Source of the DNA: Gibbula magus
Taxonomy: Eukaryota > Mollusca > Gastropoda > Trochida > Trochidae
Length of the DNA: 64,000 nt
Direction of reading: 5' to 3'
Assembly (NCBI GenBank): GCA_936450465.1
Contig: OW388290.1
Location: forward strand, 22,557,457 to 22,621,456
Made by a program: the position numbers and the translations under genes. This document shows, in pieces, positions 34,168 to 45,907 of this stretch. Within the stretch, counting starts at the first letter, position 1. The number at the start of each line of letters is the position of its first letter. Below the pieces are notes generated by a model. That model saw only the letters and a program-made list of their open reading frames with translations. It searched no databases and was not told where the DNA came from.

Positions 34168-37100
34168 ATGGAAGTTAGCACAGTGAGCGTTCCCAACTCG
34201 AGTGTGACTCCTTATGAACAGAGTGATTCCCTTAGCCCCGGAACACAGGCATGTCTCGTGTTCCTGTATTCGGCTGTTTCCGTCATATCTGTAGCTGGGA
34301 ATGGCATGGTTTGTTACATTGTAATTACCACAAGACGAATGCGGACAGTTACAAACTTTTTCATCGCAAGTTTAGCAATGAGTGACATACTCATGGCAAC
34401 TTTGTGCGTCCCTTTCACTTTCGCTGCAAATATCCTTCTTGATTATTGGCCTTTCGGAGTCGCTCTATGCCCCCTTGTCCCCTACTTACAAGCAGTAGTT
34501 GTGTTTCTCAATGCATACATTCTCCTGGCGATAAGCATGGAACGATATATCGCCATCATGTACCCTTTCAAACCTCGGCTACCCAAGAGAAAGTCCTTGT
34601 GGGTTATTGCCGGGTGTTGGGGACTGTCATTGATAACGCCACTTCCAACAGCGGTGACGTCCACGACAATAGTTGACGAGAATGTGACTCTTTGTCTGGA
34701 GATGTGGTCGGTCCCCAATCATAAGTTCACCTACAGTGTTGTGATCATGGTGCTGCAGTATTTCGTTCCCCTGGGTGTTCTCATCTTCACGTACGGGCGC
34801 ATTGTTCACGTTGTGTGGCTTAAAGATGTCCCTCCTGGCGAATCGGAGGATACTACAGACCCCAAGAAAAAGGTGAGCGCATTTATTTGTATCATAATCA
34901 CAATAATATCAACTGTTTGAGAGGCATTCTAGAAGCTGGTGTGATGAGGAAGACAAATATTTTATGGATGATCAACTTCTTTATTAACAATAGCGACGTT
35001 TCGGTATAGATCCTTATACCGTTATCAAACAATAATATCATTAATAAATTGATAAATTACTATTTAGGTGGGGAAGTTTAGCTTTACATCACCTTCGATA
35101 AGCTGAGGTCAAATAGACATGAACTTTTCTAACTATTCTATAAGTTGACGAGCTAAAGATATCGAGGAAAACATTGTTCTAACCAATAAAACTGTTTTTT
35201 CTCCTTTGTTGCGTCTTTCTCAAAGATAATATCTCAATAAGGTTTTGAACTGATAAAGCCGACCTTAAGCCAGTACCCTGTATACTATACATCACCGTGC
35301 TGACTCACAGTCCCACTCTCATTGTCTGCAGTAATAATACAAATCAATAGAAATGTAGCTCAAGGAAAATACATGACAAAAGAGTTTGAACAGTTTACCA
35401 AGTGCAATATTGACAATGGGTAGCTAATATTCGTAAATGTGTGCAATTTCCTTAAGATTATCAATGGATAGGCACTACAACAGATGTCCATATCCGGGTA
35501 AACGCGTCATGGAACAACAGTAATTGTGTCTACCAATAGACACTAGCTGCTGCTATAGTGTGTGGATTGGACACTTGTTTCTTTCTCTCTGTCACTTGCT
35601 AAACACGATTAGGGATAAACGTCAATGTTTAGATTATAGGCAACGATGCATTTGTTCATTGACATACTGATAAGCTAGCAATCATTACAAACATTACAAT
35701 AATATAAAACTACGGACTCCTTGAATTTTCAAAATGAAAGGTCTACAAAGTAATTAAGATACTTAAACAAAGTAGCCAATTCGATGTGGGAATCGTTCAA
35801 ATCACATACATCTAAAATGTATCGACGATTGAATGATACGCTAGCATCTATGTCAACAATATCATTTCTTTGAGGTAAGTAAATATTGTGAATAACAGAG
35901 TAGAGCTCATTTTGAAATTTGAAAACAAATGCTGCTGAAATACCTGATATACAGCAACTCATTCATATCGTGTACGTTAATGTTTGATTAAAACAATGGT
36001 CATATACAGCTGTTCAACCAGTTAATGATGACAGATCATGCACAAAGTAAAGAAATCCTTTCAATAGAATAACCGGTACAAGTTATTCACAAACATTTTC
36101 TTATCAGAGCGGATCGAAATCATCAAATATCGGAAGTATAAATTGTGTCAAAAATATTGACATTAGGTTCTCTACTGGCGTCGTCGTCTAATGTGGCGTA
36201 ATCGACAGTGGAAACTCTAGCAGTCTAGCTATCGTGTCTGAATTGAGTAGCTGTATAATGGTCACCTGGGGAGTCTGGTGAAGCGTCTCGTGTTTGTTGA
36301 CCCCTGTCCTCGGGGACCATATGATTAAATATCCTGAAATAATATAACTCCCGGAAGGCTAGAGGCTTTTGGATGATAACTGACATGTGAAATGTTTATT
36401 TAATACTGTTACTCACAAATGGTATAATGTCCAGACGAATGCGTATGAACAGAACAGAGCTCAGTTGACAGCGTATTTCTTGTCGCTTGACAGTTCAATA
36501 AAGAAGCCACCTTGAAGAAAGAAATATAGTTTAGTAAAACAAAGTGCATATTAACCTAAACTGATATCCATTATCCAGTGTCAACTACTTTATTATATAT
36601 TTTGTTGGAATGAAGGGTGAATCGACTATTTTACTAAACCCTTGCCTCTTTTTAAATAAAGTTGTGAAAACCATGTCTTCAATCTTGAAAATACATGCCT
36701 AGTGTATGACATATCTTGCTATGAAATCATATTGTTTATAATATAGTTCAGATAATTTGGGCTATAGTTTCCGACACAGTTCAGCATGGTCCAATATAGA
36801 TCGTGACTCAAGTAGCAAACAACGAGATGGAGATGGTACGGAGTAGAATTAAGTAGTGTTAAAAGGTAACTATAGAGAACCTGCTATATTACTCACATAC
36901 AATGCTGCACGTTCACAATTTCGATATACAATATATCATGTTGTAGTGGTGCTTTGACCAGCTTTTTATAACCAAGTGAACGGACTTGTATTTAGGGCAA
37001 GTGAAAAAGGATGAGACAACATCTTTAAGCAAAGCCAATTTCCTTCAATCTGATATGACCTTGACCAACTGGGAGTACGGTGTGTATACCGTTCTCTTCA

Positions 37101-40100
37101 TCTTGATTGATTAAACCTATTGCATTGACCTCCTGTTGACAGAGTTTACCACATCTAGCTGCTCCTATCGACCACACCAGGCAGCGCCCAGCTTGTAGGG
37201 AATTGCAATGTATTGTACGTGTTTTAAGACGTACCATGACTGTACATACCTGATGCAGCGACATAGACTTACTCACAGGTGTAAATACAACGTATACACC
37301 TATTTGTTGCTAAAAACTGTTCTCTTTTGTTTGATATGTGAATGAGACGACGTTCATTGTGTCACGCACTGTCCTCAAAATACCCTGATGTACTGCCCTG
37401 TTCAATATATTATTAAACATACTTAATCTTTTCTCCCATACCATGGGAGAATACGTCTCATTATCTGAGAATGACATTCATAATACCCTCTCAAACCAAA
37501 TCACCTGCTGTGTGTAGAACGACACCGTTTGAAGCTATCAGGTAACAGTGTGTGACCGGTAATTAAATTCCATTTCTAAGATGAACACGACTTTATAGTA
37601 ACTTTTTGTATGTTAATACCCACATATATACATGTATTACAAAAGAATTAATTATTCACTAAATTAATGAATGATAGAGGCGGTTAATAACCGTAACCTC
37701 TGTGAACCTATGGAAGGGCAGCAGCTGCATCCTTGATTCCACTACAATTATCTAGCGGGCTGTTGTGGACGGCACATTGAATCCCGGGGGACATGTGTCA
37801 AATGTCAAAACAAGATGGTTTGACCTACCGTCCTTCTCCAGAAAACATCATGTCAGGTGGGAAAAGATGAAATTCCACTTGTTCAATATTTACTTGCATT
37901 ACATTTGTCCCGAAAAAGCACAAGGATTGGTACTATTTTGGATAGTGAGATCTAAAAACAACATTGTTCGTATCGCACATTTGTCCCGAAAAAGCACAAG
38001 GATTGGTACTATTTTGGATAGTGAGATCTAAAAACAACATTGTTCGTATCGCATATGTACCAAAGATCAATATCCTCTTCATTATGCGTTGATATAGTGT
38101 GTATTCCTTTGAAACCATTTGTAGGACCATTATGATAAGAACATGATATGATCGCCGAGTGTAGTGTGGATTCTGATTAGCGATCTTCAGGTTTTTTTTT
38201 ATCCCGAACATAAACGAAAGTAGATAATATTACAACCAATAAGATTAAATTTCTTCGAAAAAAAAGTATTGTTCTGTGTCTGCAAACGAAGGAAAAAATG
38301 TATTGCGTACAAACTGAAAATGCTGAATTCAATACCTGCACGTGTGATCCTCACGCTGAACTGATATGAAAATATATTAAACTAGCATATGCTACACTAA
38401 TCGTTATTGATTTAATAACATACAATGGATATATTTTAAAGATTTGCAAGTGAAATAAACTATCGACCATGTAAATTGAGCAAAACAATAACATGCGTTT
38501 ATTGATAGAAAACGCTATTGTGTGACTGATTTCGAAATTGATAGAATACTCTAATACAGTTCTGTGATCTAATCATGACTAATATAGGCTATACGTCAGA
38601 ATAAAACATATTAAGTCTAAACTATCTGCATTATTTTAATCCGGTATGAAATGAGCGACTGAAACCCGTGTTAGAAACTACATTGATAAGCACTAATCGA
38701 TGTCATCTGTAATAATGCCACGTTTAAACACCTCATATACCAGAGGCTCAGTCAGGCGGAAGATTGTCGTCATGAAAAGTCCCGGAAATTCCCAGAGTGT
38801 ATCCTTAAAGTTATTGCTACATTCTAAGTCGTTAATAATATTTCGGTTCGTCCTAGCTATATTCAAAGTATCCCAACGTCATTCTAAACATTATGATTGC
38901 AGTCGAGAAGATCCGAAATGACAAGCCACAATTCCGTTACAGTTTTGTCGAATACACCATGACTGAGGGACGTACGTCGACTGCTGTGTTCACATGCCCT
39001 CGAAATGCGTTCAAAATATATAAGTGTTAAATGGCCTTATTCGTTCCTGACGCCCCCGTTTTAAAACAAGTTCAGTCAAGCTCAGCGTCACGAGCTAGGG
39101 TCGAGAAAGTTTTTACAATGTTTTGTATGTTACCTGTCATCACCATTTCATGTAACAGATCATTCGTCATGACGTATGTACAGGAAACTGACATCACATG
39201 CTGTTTGGGTATATATGATGTGATGTGACTTTCTAAAAAAAAAAAAAGCAGGTTAAGAGAACAAAAGAGACTGAATATTCAATCAAGAACAATTATTTAT
39301 GGATTAACAAATTCTTCATTCCGAGAGCTGGACGTTACAATACAGATTCTTGTATCGTTCTCAGGTATGAATGTCTGAACTCTCGTTGTCTAATATATAC
39401 AATGTAATAAAGTTTCCCTCGTACCGTTTAAACATGTTCTGTTGAATGTACCCTGACTCATACTGTTGGATATCTGCCAATGAAGTAATTACGTCAAAGG
39501 TGCCTTGTTGTGAAATAAGACACAGTTTAGCGGGAGTATCATTAAACATCCCTGACTTTGAAGTAATTTCCTTTCAGCTTGCTTTATGAGCAGAGAATGT
39601 TTCACTAATATTACCGCGTAACCAGAAGATTGGGTTATCGCCAAGTGAGATTGCTTTTGAAACGGTTTGCATGTTGGGATTTGTGATTTCACCACACAGC
39701 GGTCAATGACATCCTCCTCATTAGGGTCCAATAAGTGATAGTTTGCTGGGATCGATCGATAAGCTGAGTTTATAAACAACACCTCTTATCGATGTCAAAT
39801 ATATCTTCACACTTGCAGGCTGTTCTCTTGTTGTTAACATAAAATCATATATTGTTTGAGAGTACTTGTCATTTCACCTATCCAAACTTCTGCGGCAAAT
39901 TTGCAACACGTGTGTCAGTTCCGATTTCATTAATTTCAAAGTAATAAAATCGGATAGCTGAAGTTTATTTGTCTATACTAATTAAAATGTTTATGATCAA
40001 TGTCCGAGCTTAATATATTTCTGACACTGTACACGGGGCAAGCTCATTATGTATCACGTTTCAGATGATTTGACATATGCGTTGCAAATATTGACATTTA

Positions 40101-43100
40101 TGTCGTTAGAAATAAAAAAAAGACATGTTTTCTTTAAAACGAATTAACGAATTAAATATATATTGGTGCCATACTTTACATTATTGATATATGTAAAGTT
40201 ACGTTGAATTATTGCAAACATAAAAATACCATAAACCATGATCATACGTCGACATGACAATTTTCGTTTTAGTTATTGCCAAGCAACTCTCTTTCGATCA
40301 CAGAGCGCTAATGACTGCTGTAGACGTATTAACATTACTGCAAAGACGATCGACGTTTTAACGCCAGAGGAGGAGCTAGGTGTATACGTATTAACGTATT
40401 ATTATTATTACTACAGATGCAGTAGACGTATTATTATGACTTCAGAGGCAGTAAACGTATTATTATGACTACATGTGCAGTAAACGTATCTTTATGACTA
40501 CAGAGGCAGTAAACGTATTAACATGACTACATATGCAGTAGACGTATTTTTATGACTTCAGAGGCAGAAAACGTATTATTATGACTACATATGCAGTAAA
40601 CGTATTATTATGACTTCAGAGGCAGTAAACGTATTATTATGACTACATATGCAGTAAACGTATTTTTATGACTTCAGAGGCAGAAAACGTATTATCATGA
40701 CAGCAGATGCAGTAGACGTATTATTATTACTTCAGAGGCAGAAAACGTATGATCATGACTACAGATGAAGTAGACGTATTATTATGACTTCAGAGGCAGT
40801 AAACGTATTATTATGACTACATATGCAGTAAACGTATTATTATGACTACAGAGGCAGTAAACGTAGTAACATGACAACAGATGCAGTAGACGTATTATTA
40901 TGACTACAGAGACAGTAAACGTATAAATATGACTACAGAGGCAGTAGCCGTATGAACATGAATACAGAGGCAGTATACGTATTATTACGACTACATATGC
41001 AGTAGTATTATTATGACTACAAAGGCAGTAGACGTATTAACATGACAATAGAGGCAGTAGACGCAGTAACAAGACTACAGAGGCAGTAGACGTTGTAATA
41101 CGAAGCATGACTGCAGAGGCATGAGACACATTATTATGACTACAGATGCAGTAGACATATTAATATGACTATAGAGCACATAGACGTATTAACATTAATA
41201 CAGAGATAGCGACGTATTTACATGACAACGGAGCCAGCGACGTATTAGGTCTAATTAACTGTATATTTCATGCACGGTAATGAAGAACACACTGTGGAAT
41301 TGTTTGTGGCATTATTGTACGACAACAAGGTCTCATTGTTCAGTTGACATCCATACAGTAGGATCATGTTCACGGAATCTAAGAAGTTAATGTCAGTGCA
41401 AACTTGTGTCTTACAAGAGTGGAAATCCGTTCATGCAGATATGCCTAACATTTAAGTGCTACGTGTTCGTTGAATGAGAACAAGTTCTATGAAAAGTCGA
41501 CTTCTTTATTGCTATAAGTGCGACGTATCGATGCTTGTTCTCATTCATCATAATAGCTCTCAAAGAAGTGTTACGTGTTCGTTATTTACGTCTGGTGCAG
41601 TCCTAGTAAGAGTAGTTGGCTGTAGCAGGACACACTCAACTGATATTACTGGTAAATAAATTCAGACTTTGAAATTTAAGCCATATGCTCTCTGCTGATT
41701 GGATTGAACACGAAATTGACAGTTAAAAAGGGTAACCTTCATAATTTAAGGCTTATACAACTTACTCCAAGTACATGCACTTTGTCATTATATCATTGCG
41801 CCATTATGACAATGCTATCACATGCTGATGCCTTATGTATATTATTGTAAAACGTTCAAATGCGAATTATTTTTATTGTTAGAACCTTAGGTTGAATACT
41901 TTAATTACCTTTCCCGTGACCTACGTTTTGCAAGTGATGACATGCGTGATGCGGTACTGATAAAAACAAGACTTAACATTAATTTGTTTTAACCCTTATC
42001 AAACCAAGGTCTTTTAGGTCCGAAATGAGATTTGCAGTTAAATAAAATGAATCATATGGTTGTTTTCAGGTATTTCTCTTGTAAGTTCAGATGATCATCC
42101 CATGAAAATATCAAAGTGGTAATGTAAATATTAATCATGTAATAATAAAAAATTAAATCAACAAACGTTAACTGCCAAGCTGGGCCTGATAGGCTCGTCT
42201 TACCCCTTTTGAATTCCATTGATTGTACATAAAACAACAGCTCATGAATTATTTCATCAATGTATACACATCCTAAATGAAGCATGTACAAAGATAATGC
42301 AACATTTTTCAATGTCTTCTTATGACACTTTATTCTCTGACACTTGGTAAGACATTGAGTTTATACACGAAACGTCTGATACATCTGATTGTAGGCTGTC
42401 ATCAGATACAGAAATTGGAAATAAAAAACCTTTCTACAAGAACAGGATAATCGTCGTTAGCATAGGTGGTAGCATTTTGGTGTATAGGTCGCATCACCTT
42501 CATTGTGGACACATCGAAGCAATTTCTTTTTGGTCCTTTGCAAAAGCCCTTCTCTGATCATGTCCGAAGCGAAATGTGAAATTCACCGTTACTGAAATCC
42601 CTGGGAACATGAAACCTAACACCATGGACGTCGCCACCCTATTGAGTAGAGCCGAGGTCATTCGTCTTGGCGCAGCTTCCAAGATCTCATGACGGTTTTG
42701 AATTTTAATGATAAAACGATTAGATCTGATTGCAAGGAGAAAGATTACCAGCATTCTGTAGTATATAGGATATATTTCACCCAGCTTTAATATGCCACTA
42801 TATCTGAGGTTCCAAATCAATGGTTAATTACTGGTTTCATACTAATGGAGGTGCTCCTACATACAACATTTGCCCAAAACGCCAGTCAAGTATGTCATGT
42901 AACTATTCCGCGTCCTTTGAGATGTATTCCATATGTTGACAAGAAAGGGAGATCGACTTGGGAACAGATAACTTGTGTCTAATATTTCTTTCAGTCTATA
43001 TGAAATGTGACAACTGATAACTTTTTACAGTCATTCTACTTGCCATAGGGATGGTGTCAAATGTCATGATAATTTTGTATGGTACTGTCAGACAGATTAA

Positions 43101-44813
43101 GTGTGTTCTTACCTCTGGAAGTAATGTCAACAGTTCTGTTTTACTTTCAGGCGAAACAAAAACTCACTCATTCACTTAATCATATGATTTTGTTTTGATA
43201 ATTTCAAATTCATCTATTATTTTTATACAAGTATATGATTTTAGAAGATGATGTGTTAAATAATTAAACTTCATTGTAATTTTAAAGGTAAGTATAAGGT
43301 AATTATTAGTTCAAATGATGTGAATTAATTCTTTAATCATCAAAATGATCATCAAGCGGTTGGTCGCGCCTCCTAGGCCCGGATTGGCCAACATAGGTAT
43401 ACGAAAAGCTTGGTTGGATAAGGGTTAACAATGTACATGTTGTACAATTTCAATTCAATCTCAATCAATCTACATCAGTTTACTCCTAACTTTCATACCG
43501 TTTATAAGCCAGTGGACAAACACCTTATAAAAACTGTTTCTTACATATAATACATATACCGCTAAAGACACGCAAGTCCACTGTAACAATTTCGTAATTA
43601 CTGATTACGCTGTATTCAGCAAATTAATAATTTCAGAGTATTCAAATTTTGTTGACATGGTGTTGATAACGTGTTGAACAACATGCAGACATAACGAAAA
43701 ATTAATACCGATGAAGAACTTCTGCAGAGCATTATCTTGTTCAAAAGTCATTCTCTGGGCAAACAGACACATTCCTGTTCAGATGGTGAGGGACCAGTGT
43801 GCTTTTAAATGCAAAACTCTTCACGTCTCGGATTACGGCACGAGGAATTTGAATTTTACTAGGCTCATCCAGATCATGTTACCATGACAACAATTAACGT
43901 GCATTTTCGCGAACTGATACCATTTGACTTTGCAATGGTAAACATCTGTACTTTACAGTACCAATAGCTCTACATGTTCTCTGACTAATGATATGACAAA
44001 CCATGGGCTGATTTGCAAACCAAAACTATAATCTTTAAAACTCGCGTTTCTTTTGCGGCTCAGTATATACATTTCGTTGAGCCGGCGTATGAAGCTTGAT
44101 AACATTACAATAGTCACATAACTTACTTGCAGAAACTGGCGCTGTCATTGTAACAACGGTTAAATCTATTGAAGTATTTCTGTGTTTAGTCTTGAAAACA
44201 CGCGCTTAGTGTACACAGGCCATACACTATGATAACAGATAACAGAAAGAAATGTGCATGTTAATGATGGAATGTAAATCAAATGTAGCGTTTACTACAC
44301 TAATGGTACAACCGTTGTCGGTCATACATCACTTGCTTGCTTTTAGTATTAGGTAACGTTTATACAATTAAAATACATGTTGGTCGGTGACTCCCACATT
44401 GACAATTTCCTAAATCGTTTCTCATTTTGTTGCAGGTGATCAAGATGATGATGACAGTGGTAACCATCTATGCCACGTGCTGGCTGCCGCTCCACGTCAT
44501 TACTCTGTGTGGTGACATAGACCCCACCATATACAACGCAGATTACATGCGGGTCGTGTGGGTCAGTGCTCATTGGCTGGCTATGAGCAGCTGTGCATAT
44601 AACCCCTTCGTTTATTGGTGGATGAACAAGAAGTTCAACGACAACTTCCGTCTTTTGTTTTTGAAGTTCCACTGTGCTTGCATCGAGCCACCAAAGCTTC
44701 AAAATGGCAATGAGTTTGTAGCTTTCAGGAACAGTCGAAGTTTCAGCGTGCCTGCCTCCGAGACCTTGCTGTCTACTATAAACTCTGTAGACGAACGGCG
44801 AGAAGCTGGATAA
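34168..44813 (+). CDS. Neuropeptide-type rhodopsin-family GPCR (NPY/RYamide-luqin/leucokinin/GPR83-like), two exons
   Basis: Exon 1 is 34168-34872 and exon 2 is 44436-44813, joined in phase 0 by a GT-AG intron (AAAAAG/GTGAGC ... TTTTGTTGCAG/GTG). The product is 360 residues, a normal class A length. Visible landmarks: N-glycosylation site N10; G44-N45 (TM1); L69-AMSD73 (TM2); W94-P95-F96 in the first outer loop and C101 pairing with C176; E125-R126-Y127 in place of DRY; W151 (TM4); QYFVP with P201 (TM5); C250-W-L-P253 (TM6); HWLAMS and N291-P-F-V-Y295 (TM7); then NKKF and C315/C317, possible palmitoylation sites. WPF, QYFVP and HWLAMS point to peptide receptors of the NPY/RYamide-luqin/leucokinin/GPR83 neighbourhood, coupling to G proteins at the plasma membrane. 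The ligand cannot be named from sequence. The start at 34168 has an optimal Kozak context. The intron falls in the third inner loop before TM6. Reading through the donor would give a 250-codon frame with five TM segments ending at 34920. Confidence 0.93.
34935..35035 (-). mobile_element. Retroelement end with degenerate hammerhead-ribozyme-like core
   Basis: On the minus strand TTTGATAAC is followed by a 7-bp hairpin (GGTATA, loop, TATACC, 35003-35020), then CCGAAACGTCG and soon AATAAAGAAG. Hammerhead ribozymes of Penelope-like elements and retrozymes have CUGAUGA, stem II, GAAAC and GUC in this order. Here the first box is damaged (TTGATAA), so self-cleavage is unlikely. Mutated core boxes make the assignment tentative. 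Confidence 0.45.
37901..38052 (+). repeat. Perfect 2 x 76-bp tandem duplication
   Basis: The 76 bases from ACATTTGTCCCGAAAAAGCA to GTTCGTATCGC are repeated at 37977-38052 with no mismatch, indicating a very recent duplication or an assembly duplication. It creates two spurious ORFs that cross it. Confidence 0.9.
40313..41248 (+). repeat. 29-bp minisatellite in the receptor intron (~30 copies)
   Basis: Unit GACTACAGAGGCAGTAAACG plus TATTATTAT. Between about 40400 and 40860 two variants (ACATATGCAGTAAACG and TTCAGAGGCAGAAAACG) often alternate, giving a ~58-bp higher-order period. The edges, especially after 40920, are degenerate. The period is not a multiple of three, so the ORF crossing it is meaningless. 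There are no unique spacers, so it is not a CRISPR array. Confidence 0.92.
41660..43560 (+). repeat. Fragment related to 30.61-30.83 kb, interrupted
   Basis: 41667-41765 (CTTTGAAATTTAAGCCATAT, TGCTGATTGGATTGAACA) matches 30615-30740, and 43495-43550 (ACCGTTTATAAGCC...GTGGACAAACA) matches 30777-30840 in the same order. About 1.7 kb separates the two matches here, versus tens of bases in the other copy, implying an insertion between about 41.8 and 43.49 kb. Confidence 0.55.
42330..42450 (+). mobile_element. Possible retroelement 3' end (CGAAACGTC...AATAAA)
   Basis: ACACGAAACGTCTGATACAT is followed by CATCAGATACAGAAATTGG and AAATAAAA, the arrangement of a repeat 3' end of the CGAAACGTC type. 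No stem II or CUGAUGA partner is clear. It lies inside the interrupted repeat at 41.66-43.56 kb and may be part of the inserted element. The minus ORF 42500-42820 alongside is unrecognised. Confidence 0.35.
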
Positions 44814-45388
44814 TTCCCAGCCTATACTAAGTTGACACTGCTTATCTGCTTCAATCTCTGTACTATAAACTCTGTACACGACTGTGTACATATACGCCAT
44901 TGTGCAGTTTGTCCATTCTGCTTACACAGACAGGTCATACCTCATCGTGTTCCGTTTGTGTACAGACAGGACATTACTGATCTTACTCAATCTAAACTGA
45001 GGACGTAGTATTCAGGACGGACATAATCTTATCTGTAACTGACCATTACCAGGTGGTTTCCTGACGGAAGGAAGTTTAGTGAAAGCTTTGGCTTGTATCT
45101 GATCTACCTTGCGTGACTAACCTACACTATAGACAATGAGAATACGATGAAAGACGGACACGTGGAACGAGCGGACACACCGAACGGAAACGGTTTCAAT
45201 AATTTCACGAAGGCGCCACAGAGTTTAAACATACCTATGTTTTCCAAATTGTTGTTGACATGGATGTTATTTAATTCATAATTCATTGTTTTGTCAGTAT
45301 GGTGGATAGGTCATATCTAAAAAAGGACAGTTCATTCATTATAGATGTTTAAAACCAATTATTAGATTGGCAATTAGTTTTTGTTTAG
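44814..45388 (+). other. Putative receptor 3' UTR
   Basis: Follows the stop at 44811-44813. No ORF of note is present, and the region turns AT-rich towards the poly(A) signal. Confidence 0.5.
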
Positions 45389-45394
45389 AATAAA
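45389..45394 (+). terminator. Candidate poly(A) signal of the receptor gene
   Basis: AATAAA about 575 bases after the stop codon, followed by a T/G-rich stretch (TTATTGACTTACATGTGTTG). Confidence 0.45.
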
Positions 45395-45639
45395 TTATTG
45401 ACTTACATGTGTTGTATATTAATGACACCTTCAAATAACAAGTTCATACACAAATCTATTTATTGAAGATTTCCACAGCTATTGATTCATCATCAAACTC
45501 TTTAAGCACTTAACTTTGGGCATTTAGATTTGCTCACCTTTCACGTTCCTACTCATGATATATTAACTAATTGTTATCATCCAAAATATGGTATATCTTT
45601 AATAGAAGATTCTGCCCCATGTCCGACCACCATCAAAAT

Positions 45640-45859
45640 ATGATGACATTACATTGCCAAGGTGTCATTAGTATGATGACGTCACAGTGCTATGGCATCA
45701 TCAAACTTGAAAGCTAATGACAGTGCTGTGTTCACACATGTTTCATTGAAAGTATTAAAGAACGATTTTGAATGATAGAATACAAACTCACCCTCCTATA
45801 TTCCGCTCGTTAACACATTAACACTCGTTGCTATACGTAACATATCCTCTATAAGTCCA

Positions 45860-45860
<1 letters not shown>
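45640..45860. repeat. CRE-rich dispersed repeat, copy D (inverted)
   Basis: TGACATTA (45643), TGTCATTA and TGACGTCA (45677) come first, and the arm TTCCGCTCGTTAACAC and ACATATCCTCTATA come last. The end is the reverse complement of the GAGGATA end of copies A and B. Confidence 0.5.

Positions 45861-45861
<1 letters not shown>

Positions 45862-45901
<40 letters not shown>
45862..45901. repeat. (TA)n microsatellite
   Basis: Twenty TA units, followed by imperfect TTATAATTATTATATAATA. It abuts the outer end of CRE-rich copy D. Confidence 0.95.

Positions 45902-45907
<6 letters not shown>

Larger units (their letters stand above)
34873..44435 (+). other. 9.56-kb intron of the receptor gene
   Basis: The donor GTGAGC and acceptor TTTTGTTGCAG are both strong. 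The intron contains a hammerhead-like retroelement end (34.9-35.0 kb), a 76-bp tandem duplication (37.9 kb), a 29-bp minisatellite (40.3-41.25 kb) and a fragment related to duplication unit 2 (41.66-43.6 kb). Between these, 35036-37900 and 38053-40312 show no recognisable gene. Confidence 0.85.

Noticed and set aside
40313..41248. Regular 29-bp repeats resembling a CRISPR array
   Set aside because: Units are directly contiguous with no unique spacers, diverge gradually at the edges, and lie in a eukaryotic intron.
42500..42820. 106-codon minus-strand ORF (EAAPRRMTSALLNRVATS...)
   Set aside because: Composition looks protein-like, but no family is recognised and no splice, start or poly(A) context was found; it sits in probable inserted repeat DNA.
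44349..44900. 183-codon ORF antisense to receptor exon 2
   Set aside because: It is the shadow of the conserved exon on the opposite strand, with no domain and no promoter or splice support.
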